DNA of 10,516 bases from Clostridiaceae bacterium (GTDB lineage Bacteria; Bacillota_A; Clostridia; Clostridiales; Clostridiaceae). Position 1 is the stretch's first letter, and each line of letters starts with the position of its first letter. The position numbers and the translations under genes were made by a program. A model generated the notes under the pieces. The model saw only the letters and a list, made by a program, of their open reading frames with translations. It was not told the DNA's origin and did no database searches. The stretch is from the NCBI GenBank assembly GCA_029256485.1, contig JAQSXU010000114.1, forward strand, positions 1-10,516. Direction: 5' to 3'. Of this stretch, positions 1-7,578 are shown piece by piece.

Positions 1-1671
1 AGATAAAGTCCCAGTCCGATGTGTGGAAATGATGCACGTACGAGTTTTTCCATAAGCCATAATTCCCCGCACCACTTTTTCCTCAGTTTCTGAGTCTAAA
101 GCTGAAGTAGCTTCATCTAATAGCAAAATAGGTGCATCCCTTAATAGTGCTCTGGCAATTGCCAATCTTTGTGCCTGACCTTCCGATAAACCAATTCCTT
201 TTTCACCTACTCTTGCGTAAATTCCTTCTGGTAAAACCTCAACAAAATCATCTGCATTTGCCGCGTTAAGTACTGCTATGATTTCTTCATCCGAAGCTTC
301 TGGTTTCACCATTCGCAGGTTTTCCGCTATTGTACCGGAAAATATGGTATTTCCCTGAGGTACATAAGAGAAATATTTTCTTGTTTTGGCTGTTATTGAT
401 ATCCCTTCTCCATTACAATGGATTAACTTTGCTTCGCCACAAGTTGGGTTTAGTAATCCCAAAAGAATTCGAAACAAGGTGGTTTTACCCTCACCTGACG
501 CTCCTACTATGCCTATAACTTCTCTTGGTTTAGCGTAAATGTCTGCCTGTTCAAATATTTTTTCTCGCCCCTGATAATAAAACCCAAGATTGGACAGCTG
601 TAAGGTAAACTCCCTGCTTAATAAATCGCTCTCACTCTCTCTTAAACTGCCCTCATTTCTTTCCCTTGGAAGTTCAACAATAGACATTAATCTTCCTGCT
701 GATGTTGCAGCTCCGATTGCAGTAGGTACCATTCCCACCAAGGCAGTGAATCCACTAGATAAGCCACTTGATAATTGAAGAAATAAAGTCATAGTCCCAT
801 AGGTAATATATCCTCCCCATAGTCGGTAAACGCCCCATCCAAAGGTTGCATAGGATACAACAATCCCAATAAAGGACATAAAAAAAGAAGTGATAATAGA
901 AAATCTATTATACTCCAATGCCATATTTACATATTTCTTTTGTACATTTCTTAATTTATCTCCAAATAGGTTCAGGAGATCTAAGCACTTTATTGTCTGA
1001 ACATTCTGAAATGACTCCTCATGAAATGCCATCATCTCACTGCTTACCTGCTTCATTCTCTTATTATATTCCCTCATTTTACCCATAAGCATTTTAGACA
1101 TTATCATGGTTATAGGTGCACTAAGTAATGCAAGAAAAGCCATAGTCCCATCATAATACAGAATAACAGCAAAGGTTCCCGCAAACTGAACAAATCTAGT
1201 AATCAAGGATGGTATCCACCCAATTACACTGTCTGCCACTGTCTTAACATCACCATTCAGGCGGTTTAATAGATCTCCGCTATGAAAGTTAGACATAGAC
1301 TCCCAATCTGTATTCATAATTTTGTCATAGATATCAGCCTGGATCTCATTATTAACTTTTAAACTTATTTTTGCAGATATTCTACCAGTAGCAGCTTTAA
1401 GAAGAATATTACCTAGGGCCATTCCAATAATAAAGGTAATAATAAACCCTAAGTTTGTAGAATCAAAACCAGTAACTGCATCTATAAGGTACTTGGAAGC
1501 TACACTGCCAGCTAGTCCTAGGCCTGTCCCCACAATGCCAAGAATTATGTAATAGATAATGGGGAACCAGTAGATTTTGACGTAGGCGTAGAGCCATTTG
1601 AGTTCTTGGAGGGAGGCATGGTTACGGAGTTTATTAAGTTTTAGTTTAACCGTGTTAATTAATGAACGCAT
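1..1671 (-). CDS. ABC exporter, fused permease and ATPase (MsbA/ABCB type), 3' end cut by window edge
   Basis: This is a half-transporter of the type I ABC exporter fold: an N-terminal six-helix membrane domain fused to a nucleotide-binding domain, acting as a dimer in the cytoplasmic membrane to push out lipid, peptide or drug substrates. The frame is open for 557 codons with no stop. Hydrophobic helices are seen near residues 35-56, 72-91, 148-171, 175-192 and 258-277, with a typical coupling segment SGDLLNRLNGDV at 131-142. The ATPase half has Walker A GASGEGKT (390-397), Q-loop Q439, signature LSEGQ (495-499), Walker B ILLLDE ending at D519-E520, D-loop SALD and H-loop H551, so it looks catalytically intact. 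About 30 C-terminal residues lie outside the window. There is no N-terminal C39 peptidase domain. AGAAAGGA lies four bases before the ATG. It follows the glycosyltransferase by 38 bases but is richer in GC, so its link to polysaccharide export is uncertain; the substrate cannot be told. Confidence 0.95.
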   Translation of the reverse strand, partial: MRSLINTVKLKLNKLRNHASLQELKWLYAYVKIYWFPIIYYIILGIVGTGLGLAGSVASKYLIDAVTGFDSTNLGFIITFIIGMALGNILLKAATGRISAKISLKVNNEIQADIYDKIMNTDWESMSNFHSGDLLNRLNGDVKTVADSVIGWIPSLITRFVQFAGTFAVILYYDGTMAFLALLSAPITMIMSKMLMGKMREYNKRMKQVSSEMMAFHEESFQNVQTIKCLDLLNLFGDKLRNVQKKYVNMALEYNRFSIITSFFMSFIGIVVSYATFGWGVYRLWGGYITYGTMTLFLQLSSGLSSGFTALVGMVPTAIGAATSAGRLMSIVELPRERNEGSLRESESDLLSREFTLQLSNLGFYYQGREKIFEQADIYAKPREVIGIVGASGEGKTTLFRILLGLLNPTCGEAKLIHCNGEGISITAKTRKYFSYVPQGNTIFSGTIAENLRMVKPEASDEEIIAVLNAANADDFVEVLPEGIYARVGEKGIGLSEGQAQRLAIARALLRDAPILLLDEATSALDSETEEKVVRGIMAYGKTRTCIISTHRTGTLS

Positions 1672-1709
1672 GATGTCCTTTCTGGATACTTATTTTGAAT
1701 CGTGAATAT

Positions 1710-2846
1710 TTACTGTTCCCTATCCTTTAATAATAAATCATTTACTACTATATTAAATTCTTTTCTCCAAGCATCCCAATTTAATTCTTCCTCATAAAGT
1801 GCTCTAGCTCCGTTAGATAATTTTTCATATAATCCTGACGTTTCGATAATGTCCATAACTTTACTAGCGAAATCTTTATAGTCACAAGTCATAGGCAAAC
1901 AATATCCATTAATATTGTTTCTTACGTAAGTTGGTACACCTCCTGTTTTATACGATAAAATTGGAAGGCTAAACATACTTGCTTCGGCAAAAACAATTCC
2001 TGCGCATTCAGCACGTGTAGGTAAAATAAAAAAATGTGCCATTTTATATTGATCAATCAATTGTGAATAATCATCCTTAATATTTTTATTTAAAAATCCA
2101 CAAAAATTAACATTGTCATTTTGAAAATTTTTGGGCTTTTCGATCCCTATAATACTCAATTTAAATATTTTATGATAATTTTTATTTAAATAATTAACAC
2201 ATTCAATTGCACATTGAATTCCTTTTCTCTCCCATTCTACTCCAACTGTTAATAAATTAATAACATTATTCTCAATAGATTTTTTTATTTTACTACAGTA
2301 AGTTATATTAGATCCAAATGGTATTATTTTGCATCTACTTGAATCAATTTTATAATACTCTAATATGTCATTTTGCGCCCATGAACTAGGTACAATGGTA
2401 AAATCCGCATTTTTCAATGCATATTTCTCAATCTTATTACCTATTTTTACTTCTTTTATATTTAAATTAAAAAAATAATAATCCACCATTAAATTAAATG
2501 TAGTATCACTAAGATATATAATAGGACATATGTGATTTACATAGGAAATAATTGTACTTCCAATAGGTACAAACAGTATATCGTATTTACCTTTTTTTAA
2601 TTGCTTACTTAATTGGTAACTCTTAATTTTTGCATACAAATCTAAAAACCTAAAATTTCCACTTTGATTTATTATAGAATAAGTCTTATTTAGAAAAAAT
2701 AAGATTAATTTCAAAAATTTACTATCTGGTACTTGAATATTTTCGACCTCATAATCTTTACATAGAGCTTCATATAAAGAAAATATTGTGCCAGACCATA
2801 ATTTTTTATCTATACAGTTCCCCATTGTTACATAACCTATGCGCAT
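1710..2846 (-). CDS. Glycosyltransferase family 4 (GT-B fold)
   Basis: A 378-residue cytoplasmic or membrane-peripheral glycosyltransferase, expected to add a sugar from a nucleotide donor to the lipid-linked repeat unit with retention of configuration (GT4 rule). The N-terminal half is divergent, with a glycine-containing WSGT at 17-20. The C-terminal donor-binding half is recognisable: VGVEWERKG (201-209) matches the usual 'vGr...KG' start of that domain, and E280-x7-E288 in the stretch ECAGIVFAEA is the EX7E donor-site motif, followed by a conserved GGVP at 302-305. PSSW at 153-156 matches the position where GT4 enzymes carry an SxxV/W segment. The length is normal for the family. An AGGAG ribosome site lies about ten bases before the ATG, which follows the flippase stop by 27 bases, so the two are probably co-transcribed. 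It is extremely AT-rich (15% GC at 2461-2520). Donor and linkage cannot be inferred. Family assignment is firm. Confidence 0.9.
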   Translation of the reverse strand: MRIGYVTMGNCIDKKLWSGTIFSLYEALCKDYEVENIQVPDSKFLKLILFFLNKTYSIINQSGNFRFLDLYAKIKSYQLSKQLKKGKYDILFVPIGSTIISYVNHICPIIYLSDTTFNLMVDYYFFNLNIKEVKIGNKIEKYALKNADFTIVPSSWAQNDILEYYKIDSSRCKIIPFGSNITYCSKIKKSIENNVINLLTVGVEWERKGIQCAIECVNYLNKNYHKIFKLSIIGIEKPKNFQNDNVNFCGFLNKNIKDDYSQLIDQYKMAHFFILPTRAECAGIVFAEASMFSLPILSYKTGGVPTYVRNNINGYCLPMTCDYKDFASKVMDIIETSGLYEKLSNGARALYEEELNWDAWRKEFNIVVNDLLLKDREQ

Positions 2847-2873
2847 TAAACTATGTCTCCTATTGAATATACT

Positions 2874-4379
2874 TTAATTAATGTTATTTTTCTTTATATG
2901 TAATCCTTTTTTATATATTTTGATACTACATGCCTGTAGAATTTCTATTGTGAATTTCTCGTGAGTTGCAATTAAAGCAATAACATACGTTCCAAAAAAG
3001 CATAAAGATGTAAATAATAAATACCAGAAATATAATTTTAAGTTTAACTGCACACATCCCAGTAAAACTCCACTTGATACTACTAATGCAATAAAGATGG
3101 ACCTGATACTTTTTATTATCGAGGTGCTTATTATTATTTCATGTACAAATATAAATTGTATTGCAGATACAGCTATTTCTGCCAGTAGTGTTGCTACTGC
3201 TGCTCCTGTTGCACCCCATTGTGGTATTAAAAAAAGGTTTAGTGTAAAATTAACTATAGCCCCAATTATTGTAGAAATCATAATCAACTTCTCTTTACCT
3301 AATGGTATTAAAATTTGAATTCCCATTATATTACTCATTCCAATTAGGAAAACTGTTGGAGTTATTATCTGCATAGGAATTATTGCTCCCTGATATGCTA
3401 TTCCTGCCAAGAAATATATCATTGATTCAGCTGTAATTACAAAGTAAAAAACTATAGGAACAGAAATTAATATAGTAAAATTAATAGACTTGCTGATAGT
3501 ATTCTTAAATTCTTTAATCATCCCATTTTGAGCATAATACGAAACTCTTGGTAACAGCACTGTACCTAATGCTGTTACCAAGCTTATTAGTATGGTTTTT
3601 ATCTTAATTGCAACATTATAATATCCAACCTCCTTATTTCCGGAAACAAATCCCAACATTGTAGTATCGAGGCTAGTATAAATTGATATTGATACTGATA
3701 AGGCAAAAAGCATCATAATTGGTTTTATGTGCTGACGAAAATTATAATTTCCAGTTGGCTTGAAAGTAATAAACTTTTTTATGTTAATTATATTCAAAAT
3801 ATTAGAACCTGTATTTGCAAATACGTTAATTGCTCCATAAAATATGTAATCCTGAGTGTCCTTAACAAGTAAAAACATCAGTAGAATAGAAACCACTTTA
3901 AATGCTAAATTTCTTATTGTAATGTAGGTGTACTGCTCTAGTGCTTGATACAGCCATTCTACACCAATAGCTCCAAGTAAAATGCTAAAACTATTGATAA
4001 TAAGTAATATACTTTCATTCTGTAATACCTCAATATAGATAATACTAAGTGCAAATGCAATATAAGAAATTACAACAGTTATTGAATTGATGATTATTAG
4101 TTCCTGCACTGTTTGAGATAGTTTAAATTTATCATCCCTATATTTTGAACATATTCGTATACCATATGTAGGAAGCCCTAACATTGCAAATGTACAGAAG
4201 TAATAAATAATTGAAGATGTAAATGCAATTTTTCCATTACCAACAGGTTGTAATACTCTCGACACATAAGGGAATGTAATAAAGGGAAATATAAATGACG
4301 ACAATTTTAAAATTAAATTCATTATAAAGTTTTTCTTTATTGATGTTATTCCTATTTGATTATTTGAATAGTTTCTCAT
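2874..4379 (-). CDS. wzx: Wzx-type lipid-linked oligosaccharide flippase (PST family)
   Basis: A 501-residue integral membrane protein with about 12 to 14 hydrophobic helices spread along its whole length, the usual size and layout of polysaccharide transporters in the MATE/MVF superfamily. It would move the undecaprenyl-diphosphate-linked repeat unit from the inner to the outer face of the membrane. Family hallmarks seen are the N-terminal amphipathic start followed by a proline-rich first helix (FPFITFPYVSRVL, 31-43), the segment GVEWLYQALEQY (139-150), which corresponds to the conserved W-x-x-Q-x-x-E motif after helix 4, and WGATGAAVAT (388-397) in the C-terminal half. AAGGAA lies about seven bases before the ATG. 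Its position between two glycosyltransferases, with a Wzy polymerase two genes upstream, supports the flippase role rather than a drug/sodium antiporter. The symbol is generic: Wzx proteins diverge too far for orthology to be read by eye. Confidence 0.93.
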   Translation of the reverse strand: MRNYSNNQIGITSIKKNFIMNLILKLSSFIFPFITFPYVSRVLQPVGNGKIAFTSSIIYYFCTFAMLGLPTYGIRICSKYRDDKFKLSQTVQELIIINSITVVISYIAFALSIIYIEVLQNESILLIINSFSILLGAIGVEWLYQALEQYTYITIRNLAFKVVSILLMFLLVKDTQDYIFYGAINVFANTGSNILNIINIKKFITFKPTGNYNFRQHIKPIMMLFALSVSISIYTSLDTTMLGFVSGNKEVGYYNVAIKIKTILISLVTALGTVLLPRVSYYAQNGMIKEFKNTISKSINFTILISVPIVFYFVITAESMIYFLAGIAYQGAIIPMQIITPTVFLIGMSNIMGIQILIPLGKEKLIMISTIIGAIVNFTLNLFLIPQWGATGAAVATLLAEIAVSAIQFIFVHEIIISTSIIKSIRSIFIALVVSSGVLLGCVQLNLKLYFWYLLFTSLCFFGTYVIALIATHEKFTIEILQACSIKIYKKGLHIKKNNIN

Positions 4380-4446
4380 TATTATTTCCTTAAAAGTATA
4401 AGTTGGTTATAATTTAAATTAATATAAACTGATAAATGGATAAAGT

Positions 4447-5367
4447 TTATGGTAAATACATTACGTTTTTGCCCAGTCTGTTAGTTAATCCATCCCAAAA
4501 AGCTTTATAGTACTGTATTGCATTGTAATAGTAGTGTTTGTCTAACTTATAAATACATATAAATATGTTCTTTAAAATGTTCTTTAATACTTTAAGACTA
4601 TAAATAAATAATCCATATGTTGTTCCATGAATCTTAAGTAAATAAACCATATTCCTAATCCCATAGTAATGCTTCCAAGTATTTTTTTCGTCTGAATTAA
4701 TAGATATATGAATTTTATGGTTAATTCGTGCACTGTTGACGTTTAATATTTTAGTAACAGAACGAATCCTTAATGAATATTCAACATCATCATTCCAAAT
4801 GAAAAATTCACTTAATGGAATTCCTATTTTTTTAACTAGAGTTTTATTAAAAACCAAACCACAAAATGATGCTATATCTACCTCAAATTCATTATTGTTG
4901 TTATATTCATTTAACTGTATATTCGTCATAGATAATGTATTTTTGTTTTCTATTCTTCTTCTATGTAAAGTGTCAATAGCTTGATTTGTTTCAACAACTC
5001 CTGCAAATGCTTGTATATCATTATGCGATTTAATAGAACCTGCTATATTTTTTAAAAAAGTAGTATTTATCATTGCGTCATCATCTATCAGTAAAATCCA
5101 ATCATTAGATAATAATACTGCCTGTTGAATACCTATTGAAAAACCTCCAGCCCCACCTAAATTATTTTCGCAATGGTAAATAATAATTTGTCCATTTCTT
5201 TTATCTAAAGAGTTTAAAAAGTCCATTGTTCCATCAGTACTATTATTATTAATAACTAAAATATTTTTTGCACTATATTCTTGAGCAAGAACATTATCTA
5301 AGCACTCTTTTAATAAATCTAACCGATTATAAGTAACTATAACAATTGAAAAATTAATTTCCTCCAT
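4447..5367 (-). CDS. GT2 glycosyltransferase, GlfT2-like subfamily (possible galactofuranosyltransferase)
   Basis: A 306-residue inverting GT-A glycosyltransferase. The N-terminal nucleotide-sugar fold begins IVIVTYNR (8-15), followed by NNNSTDGT (40-47) and then NNLGGAGGF (68-76). The metal-binding DXD site is D95-D96-D97-A98, and the acceptor-side motif is FFIWNDDVEYSLR (188-200), whose W-x-DD-x-EY core provides the likely catalytic base. The combination of GGAGGF, DDDA and W-x-DD-x-EY is typical of the GT2 subgroup that includes mycobacterial GlfT2, which transfers galactofuranose from UDP-Galf; related members add rhamnose or other sugars, so the donor is an inference. The C-terminal ~80 residues are hydrophobic-aromatic and probably membrane-associated. 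AAGGAG lies six bases before the ATG, immediately after the polymerase stop codon (15-base gap), pointing to tight translational linkage. All motifs are intact. Confidence 0.92.
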   Translation of the reverse strand: MEEINFSIVIVTYNRLDLLKECLDNVLAQEYSAKNILVINNNSTDGTMDFLNSLDKRNGQIIIYHCENNLGGAGGFSIGIQQAVLLSNDWILLIDDDAMINTTFLKNIAGSIKSHNDIQAFAGVVETNQAIDTLHRRRIENKNTLSMTNIQLNEYNNNNEFEVDIASFCGLVFNKTLVKKIGIPLSEFFIWNDDVEYSLRIRSVTKILNVNSARINHKIHISINSDEKNTWKHYYGIRNMVYLLKIHGTTYGLFIYSLKVLKNILKNIFICIYKLDKHYYYNAIQYYKAFWDGLTNRLGKNVMYLP

Positions 5368-5382
5368 CTTCTACTCCTTTTA

Positions 5383-6633
5383 TTAAAATTCAATTCTTGA
5401 TACTCTCGATCTATTATGTTGATTTTCAATTATACAAATAAATAAAACTAAAATTAATAATGCATCTTCATTCCAAAACCAATGAATCACCGTTAAACTC
5501 ATTATGCCAAGTGCTATAAAATACATGATTGAGAAATAAGTATTCGAATGTAAATATAGTTTTAATGAAATTATTCCAATTTTCGCAAACCACCAGAACC
5601 AAACCAATAAACCTAATATCCCATATATATACATAAATCCAAATATTCCATTATCAACAAGGAAGTAACCTTTCTCAAATCCAGCTGCTATAGTTGAAGG
5701 TTCATATAATGAATTAGGATAACCACCCCCCAACAATGGTTCCTCTTTTAATACATTAAAATAATGCTTACGACCTTGTTCGCGAATGGTAAGAGTGTCA
5801 CCACTTCCTAAAGTGTCAACGTTGTTAGAACCTATAAGGTCTTGAAACATTGGTGATTGTATAAGAACTATACAAAAAATAATTATTATTAAAAAATATT
5901 TTACTTTTGACCTGCTGTTACCTTTCATTAATGCATATCCACTTAATAATGCTATAATAATTGCTATGAATCCCATGCGTCCTTTGGTAACATTTAAAGT
6001 ATATACTAGACCTAAAACAATCATTACGAAACTTGATTTATCTTTACACTTTCTTAAAATTTTATCCATAGCTATCATCATTGCAAAAACAATGACACTA
6101 TCTGAAAGGTATAATCTTACACTTCCATATCTAAAATTTGTTTCACAATATAAAAACACAAATTTGCTGTAAACTAGTTGTTGAATAATAGATATTACCG
6201 CTTCAAAAATCCCCAAATATACAAACGAATTCAATACAGATTTTACTTCTATTTTTTTTATATAGAACAGTTTACGAATCACAAAATAGCTTAATAAAAT
6301 TACTATGTAAAATCTTTGGGGACGTAATCCCAAAGATATTGGCTGTCCGGTTAATTTATAGGATTGATATGCACTTAATACACACAAAAGAGTCATTCCT
6401 AAAATAATAAACGTAAATTTTGGTTTCCCTGCATGAAAATTTTTTAATTTAATTGCCCAAAACCCGTTATATATTATATAGAGAGCTAGCCATAAGTCAG
6501 AATAATTAAAAACTCCTGGTATATTTATTTCGGATACATTAATTAAATAAAGGCAATTCTTCATTAATACTAAAAATAGAAATAGATTAAAAACTTGGGT
6601 TTTATAGAAGTTTTTTTTAATCTTTATCCTCAT
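5383..6633 (-). CDS. wzy: Wzy-type O-antigen/capsule repeat-unit polymerase (O-antigen ligase family)
   Basis: A 416-residue membrane protein with about 11 or 12 predicted helices and a large extracytoplasmic loop before the last three, as in Wzy polymerases, which join repeat units at the outer face of the membrane. That loop carries the diagnostic pattern TIREQGRKHYF (near residues 282-292), then PLLGGGYPNS (299-308) and, at the start of the next helix, VDNGIFGFMYIYGILGLL (326-343), matching the 'R..yw......pl.G.G......D.....' layout of the Wzy_C/O-antigen ligase family. The ATG at 6633 is chosen over the ATG 15 bases upstream (6648): GGAAGG lies six bases before it, whereas the upstream ATG has no ribosome site and would leave the Shine-Dalgarno inside the coding sequence. 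It begins 23 bases after the preceding GT2 stop. Two runs of eight A (coding strand) occur in the gene. Polymerase is favoured over ligase by the neighbouring Wzx and the Gram-positive setting. Confidence 0.88.
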   Translation of the reverse strand: MRIKIKKNFYKTQVFNLFLFLVLMKNCLYLINVSEINIPGVFNYSDLWLALYIIYNGFWAIKLKNFHAGKPKFTFIILGMTLLCVLSAYQSYKLTGQPISLGLRPQRFYIVILLSYFVIRKLFYIKKIEVKSVLNSFVYLGIFEAVISIIQQLVYSKFVFLYCETNFRYGSVRLYLSDSVIVFAMMIAMDKILRKCKDKSSFVMIVLGLVYTLNVTKGRMGFIAIIIALLSGYALMKGNSRSKVKYFLIIIIFCIVLIQSPMFQDLIGSNNVDTLGSGDTLTIREQGRKHYFNVLKEEPLLGGGYPNSLYEPSTIAAGFEKGYFLVDNGIFGFMYIYGILGLLVWFWWFAKIGIISLKLYLHSNTYFSIMYFIALGIMSLTVIHWFWNEDALLILVLFICIIENQHNRSRVSRIEF

Positions 6634-6639
6634 ATTTTT

Positions 6640-6645
6640 CCTTCC
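6640..6645 (-). promoter_or_regulatory. Ribosome binding site that sets the wzy start
   Basis: On the minus strand this reads GGAAGG, six bases before the ATG at 6633. The in-frame ATG at 6648 lies on its upstream side and has only ATTAATATGACGA before it, with no purine-rich site. The placement decides for the start at 6633, giving a protein beginning MRIKIKKNF. Confidence 0.7.
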
Positions 6646-6656
6646 CATTCGTCATA

Positions 6657-7556
6657 TTAATGGCTATGCCCTATTTCAAAGACAATTTTTCTACCTTCAT
6701 TAAAAAATTTATAAATCTCACTCCATTTTTTAACCTTACCAAAAGAGAAAAGAACTTCTGCGTTTCTTATTAACCAAATTATGTATAATTTAATTCTATT
6801 CCATTTTATATAATATTTGAAATAATAAATTTCACTTTTTAAGTGCTCAAGATAAATAAATATGTTTTGTTTATCTGTACTTGCTCCATGATAATGAATT
6901 GCTTTAACTAATGGTTGATACAGTTGAACATAATTTTTTTGTACTGCTTTATAACTTAATATATATTCCTCATAATATAAAAATGTATTTGCATCAAAAT
7001 TTCCAATTTCTTTAAACTTTTGTGCATCTACTAGTATTGAACATGCTGTTATCCAATGTACTTCACATAATTTATTTGGCAGAGCAATTTTACTTTTATT
7101 AAGTAAACACGAAAGATATGTTTCAGTTTTTATATATTCGAGCCACGAAGGGTGTCTATATTTTATAGTTGAATGTACCTCTCCGTCTATGCCAACTATT
7201 TGGGGGCCAACTAAAAATGCTTTGCGTTCCGTAATTGTTTTATACAATATGTTAATTGTATCCTCACAATAAATAATATCATTATTTGAAAATAACAAAT
7301 ACTCACACCCTTCACTTTCAGCGAATTGAATCCCTAAATTATTACCTCTTGCAAATCCTATATTACTTTTGGTTTGTATTATCTTAATACTTTTGTTTTC
7401 TTTGTATTTAGCAATTAACAAATCATAGGAATTATTTACTGATTTATTATCAATTAAGTATATTTTATAAGGAATCTTTACTGTTTCTAAAATTGAATTT
7501 ATACAATCTATTGTCTTTTCATATGTATTATAATTTAAGATTATTATTCCTAGCAC
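6657..7556 (-). CDS. GT2 glycosyltransferase, rhamnosyltransferase-like, GTG start
   Basis: A 299-residue GT-A glycosyltransferase of the WcaA/RfbN-like GT2 group, acting at the cytoplasmic face on the growing lipid-linked oligosaccharide. The N-terminus IIILNYNTYEKTIDCINSIL (4-23) and the segment SNIGFARGNNLGI (64-76) are classic for the group. The DXD equivalent is SNND (90-93), a normal NxD variant here. After GNFD (185-188) comes FLYYEEYIL (192-200), where most relatives have a Y-x-E-D-x-D-L pattern; the usual acidic pair is E-E and the second D is replaced, which is unusual. HYHG (221-224) is also family-typical. The GTG start is supported by GAGGTG five bases upstream and by an in-frame TAA directly before it, so no earlier start is possible. 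It follows the acyltransferase by 22 bases. The donor is unknown; dTDP-rhamnose is common in relatives. Confidence 0.9.
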   Translation of the reverse strand: MLGIIILNYNTYEKTIDCINSILETVKIPYKIYLIDNKSVNNSYDLLIAKYKENKSIKIIQTKSNIGFARGNNLGIQFAESEGCEYLLFSNNDIIYCEDTINILYKTITERKAFLVGPQIVGIDGEVHSTIKYRHPSWLEYIKTETYLSCLLNKSKIALPNKLCEVHWITACSILVDAQKFKEIGNFDANTFLYYEEYILSYKAVQKNYVQLYQPLVKAIHYHGASTDKQNIFIYLEHLKSEIYYFKYYIKWNRIKLYIIWLIRNAEVLFSFGKVKKWSEIYKFFNEGRKIVFEIGHSH

Positions 7557-7561
7557 TTAAG

Positions 7562-7567
7562 CACCTC
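7562..7567 (-). promoter_or_regulatory. Ribosome binding site for the GTG-start GT2 gene
   Basis: The minus strand reads GAGGTG, then five bases, then GTG. The codon just before the GTG is an in-frame TAA, so this site together with the stop fixes translation at the GTG (7556). There is no ATG near the start of the conserved GT-A fold. Confidence 0.65.
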
Positions 7568-7578
7568 AACTAATCTAT

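Noticed and set aside
330..778. Two 62-codon open frames on the plus strand (330-518 and 590-778)
   Set aside because: Both lie inside the ABC exporter gene, opposite its conserved Walker A, Q-loop and linker codons. Neither resembles a known protein or forms part of a gene chain; they are antisense shadows.
1672..1709. Terminator between the last glycosyltransferase and the ABC exporter
   Set aside because: No GC-rich stem and T-run is present in the 38 bases; only the exporter's ribosome site is recognisable, so a boundary of transcription cannot be claimed.
3097..3318. 73-codon plus-strand open frame
   Set aside because: It lies opposite the C-terminal half of the flippase, and its hydrophobic alanine/isoleucine composition is what a membrane-protein gene gives on the opposite strand.
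4380..4446. Possible internal promoter before the flippase gene (TATATT and TTATAA-like hexamers)
   Set aside because: No -35 element sits at proper spacing, and -10-like hexamers are everywhere in this AT-rich sequence.
4424..4450. Inverted repeat ATAAACT / AGTTTAT with a 13-base loop at the end of the GlfT2-like gene
   Set aside because: The seven-pair stem is almost all A-T, the loop is long, it overlaps the stop codon, and no T-run follows on the minus strand. It is too weak for a terminator and expected by chance in such AT-rich DNA.
4736..6172. Plus-strand open frames at 4736-4984 and 5966-6172
   Set aside because: They are antisense to the GlfT2-like transferase and the polymerase, whose motifs are intact; there is no supporting evidence of their own.
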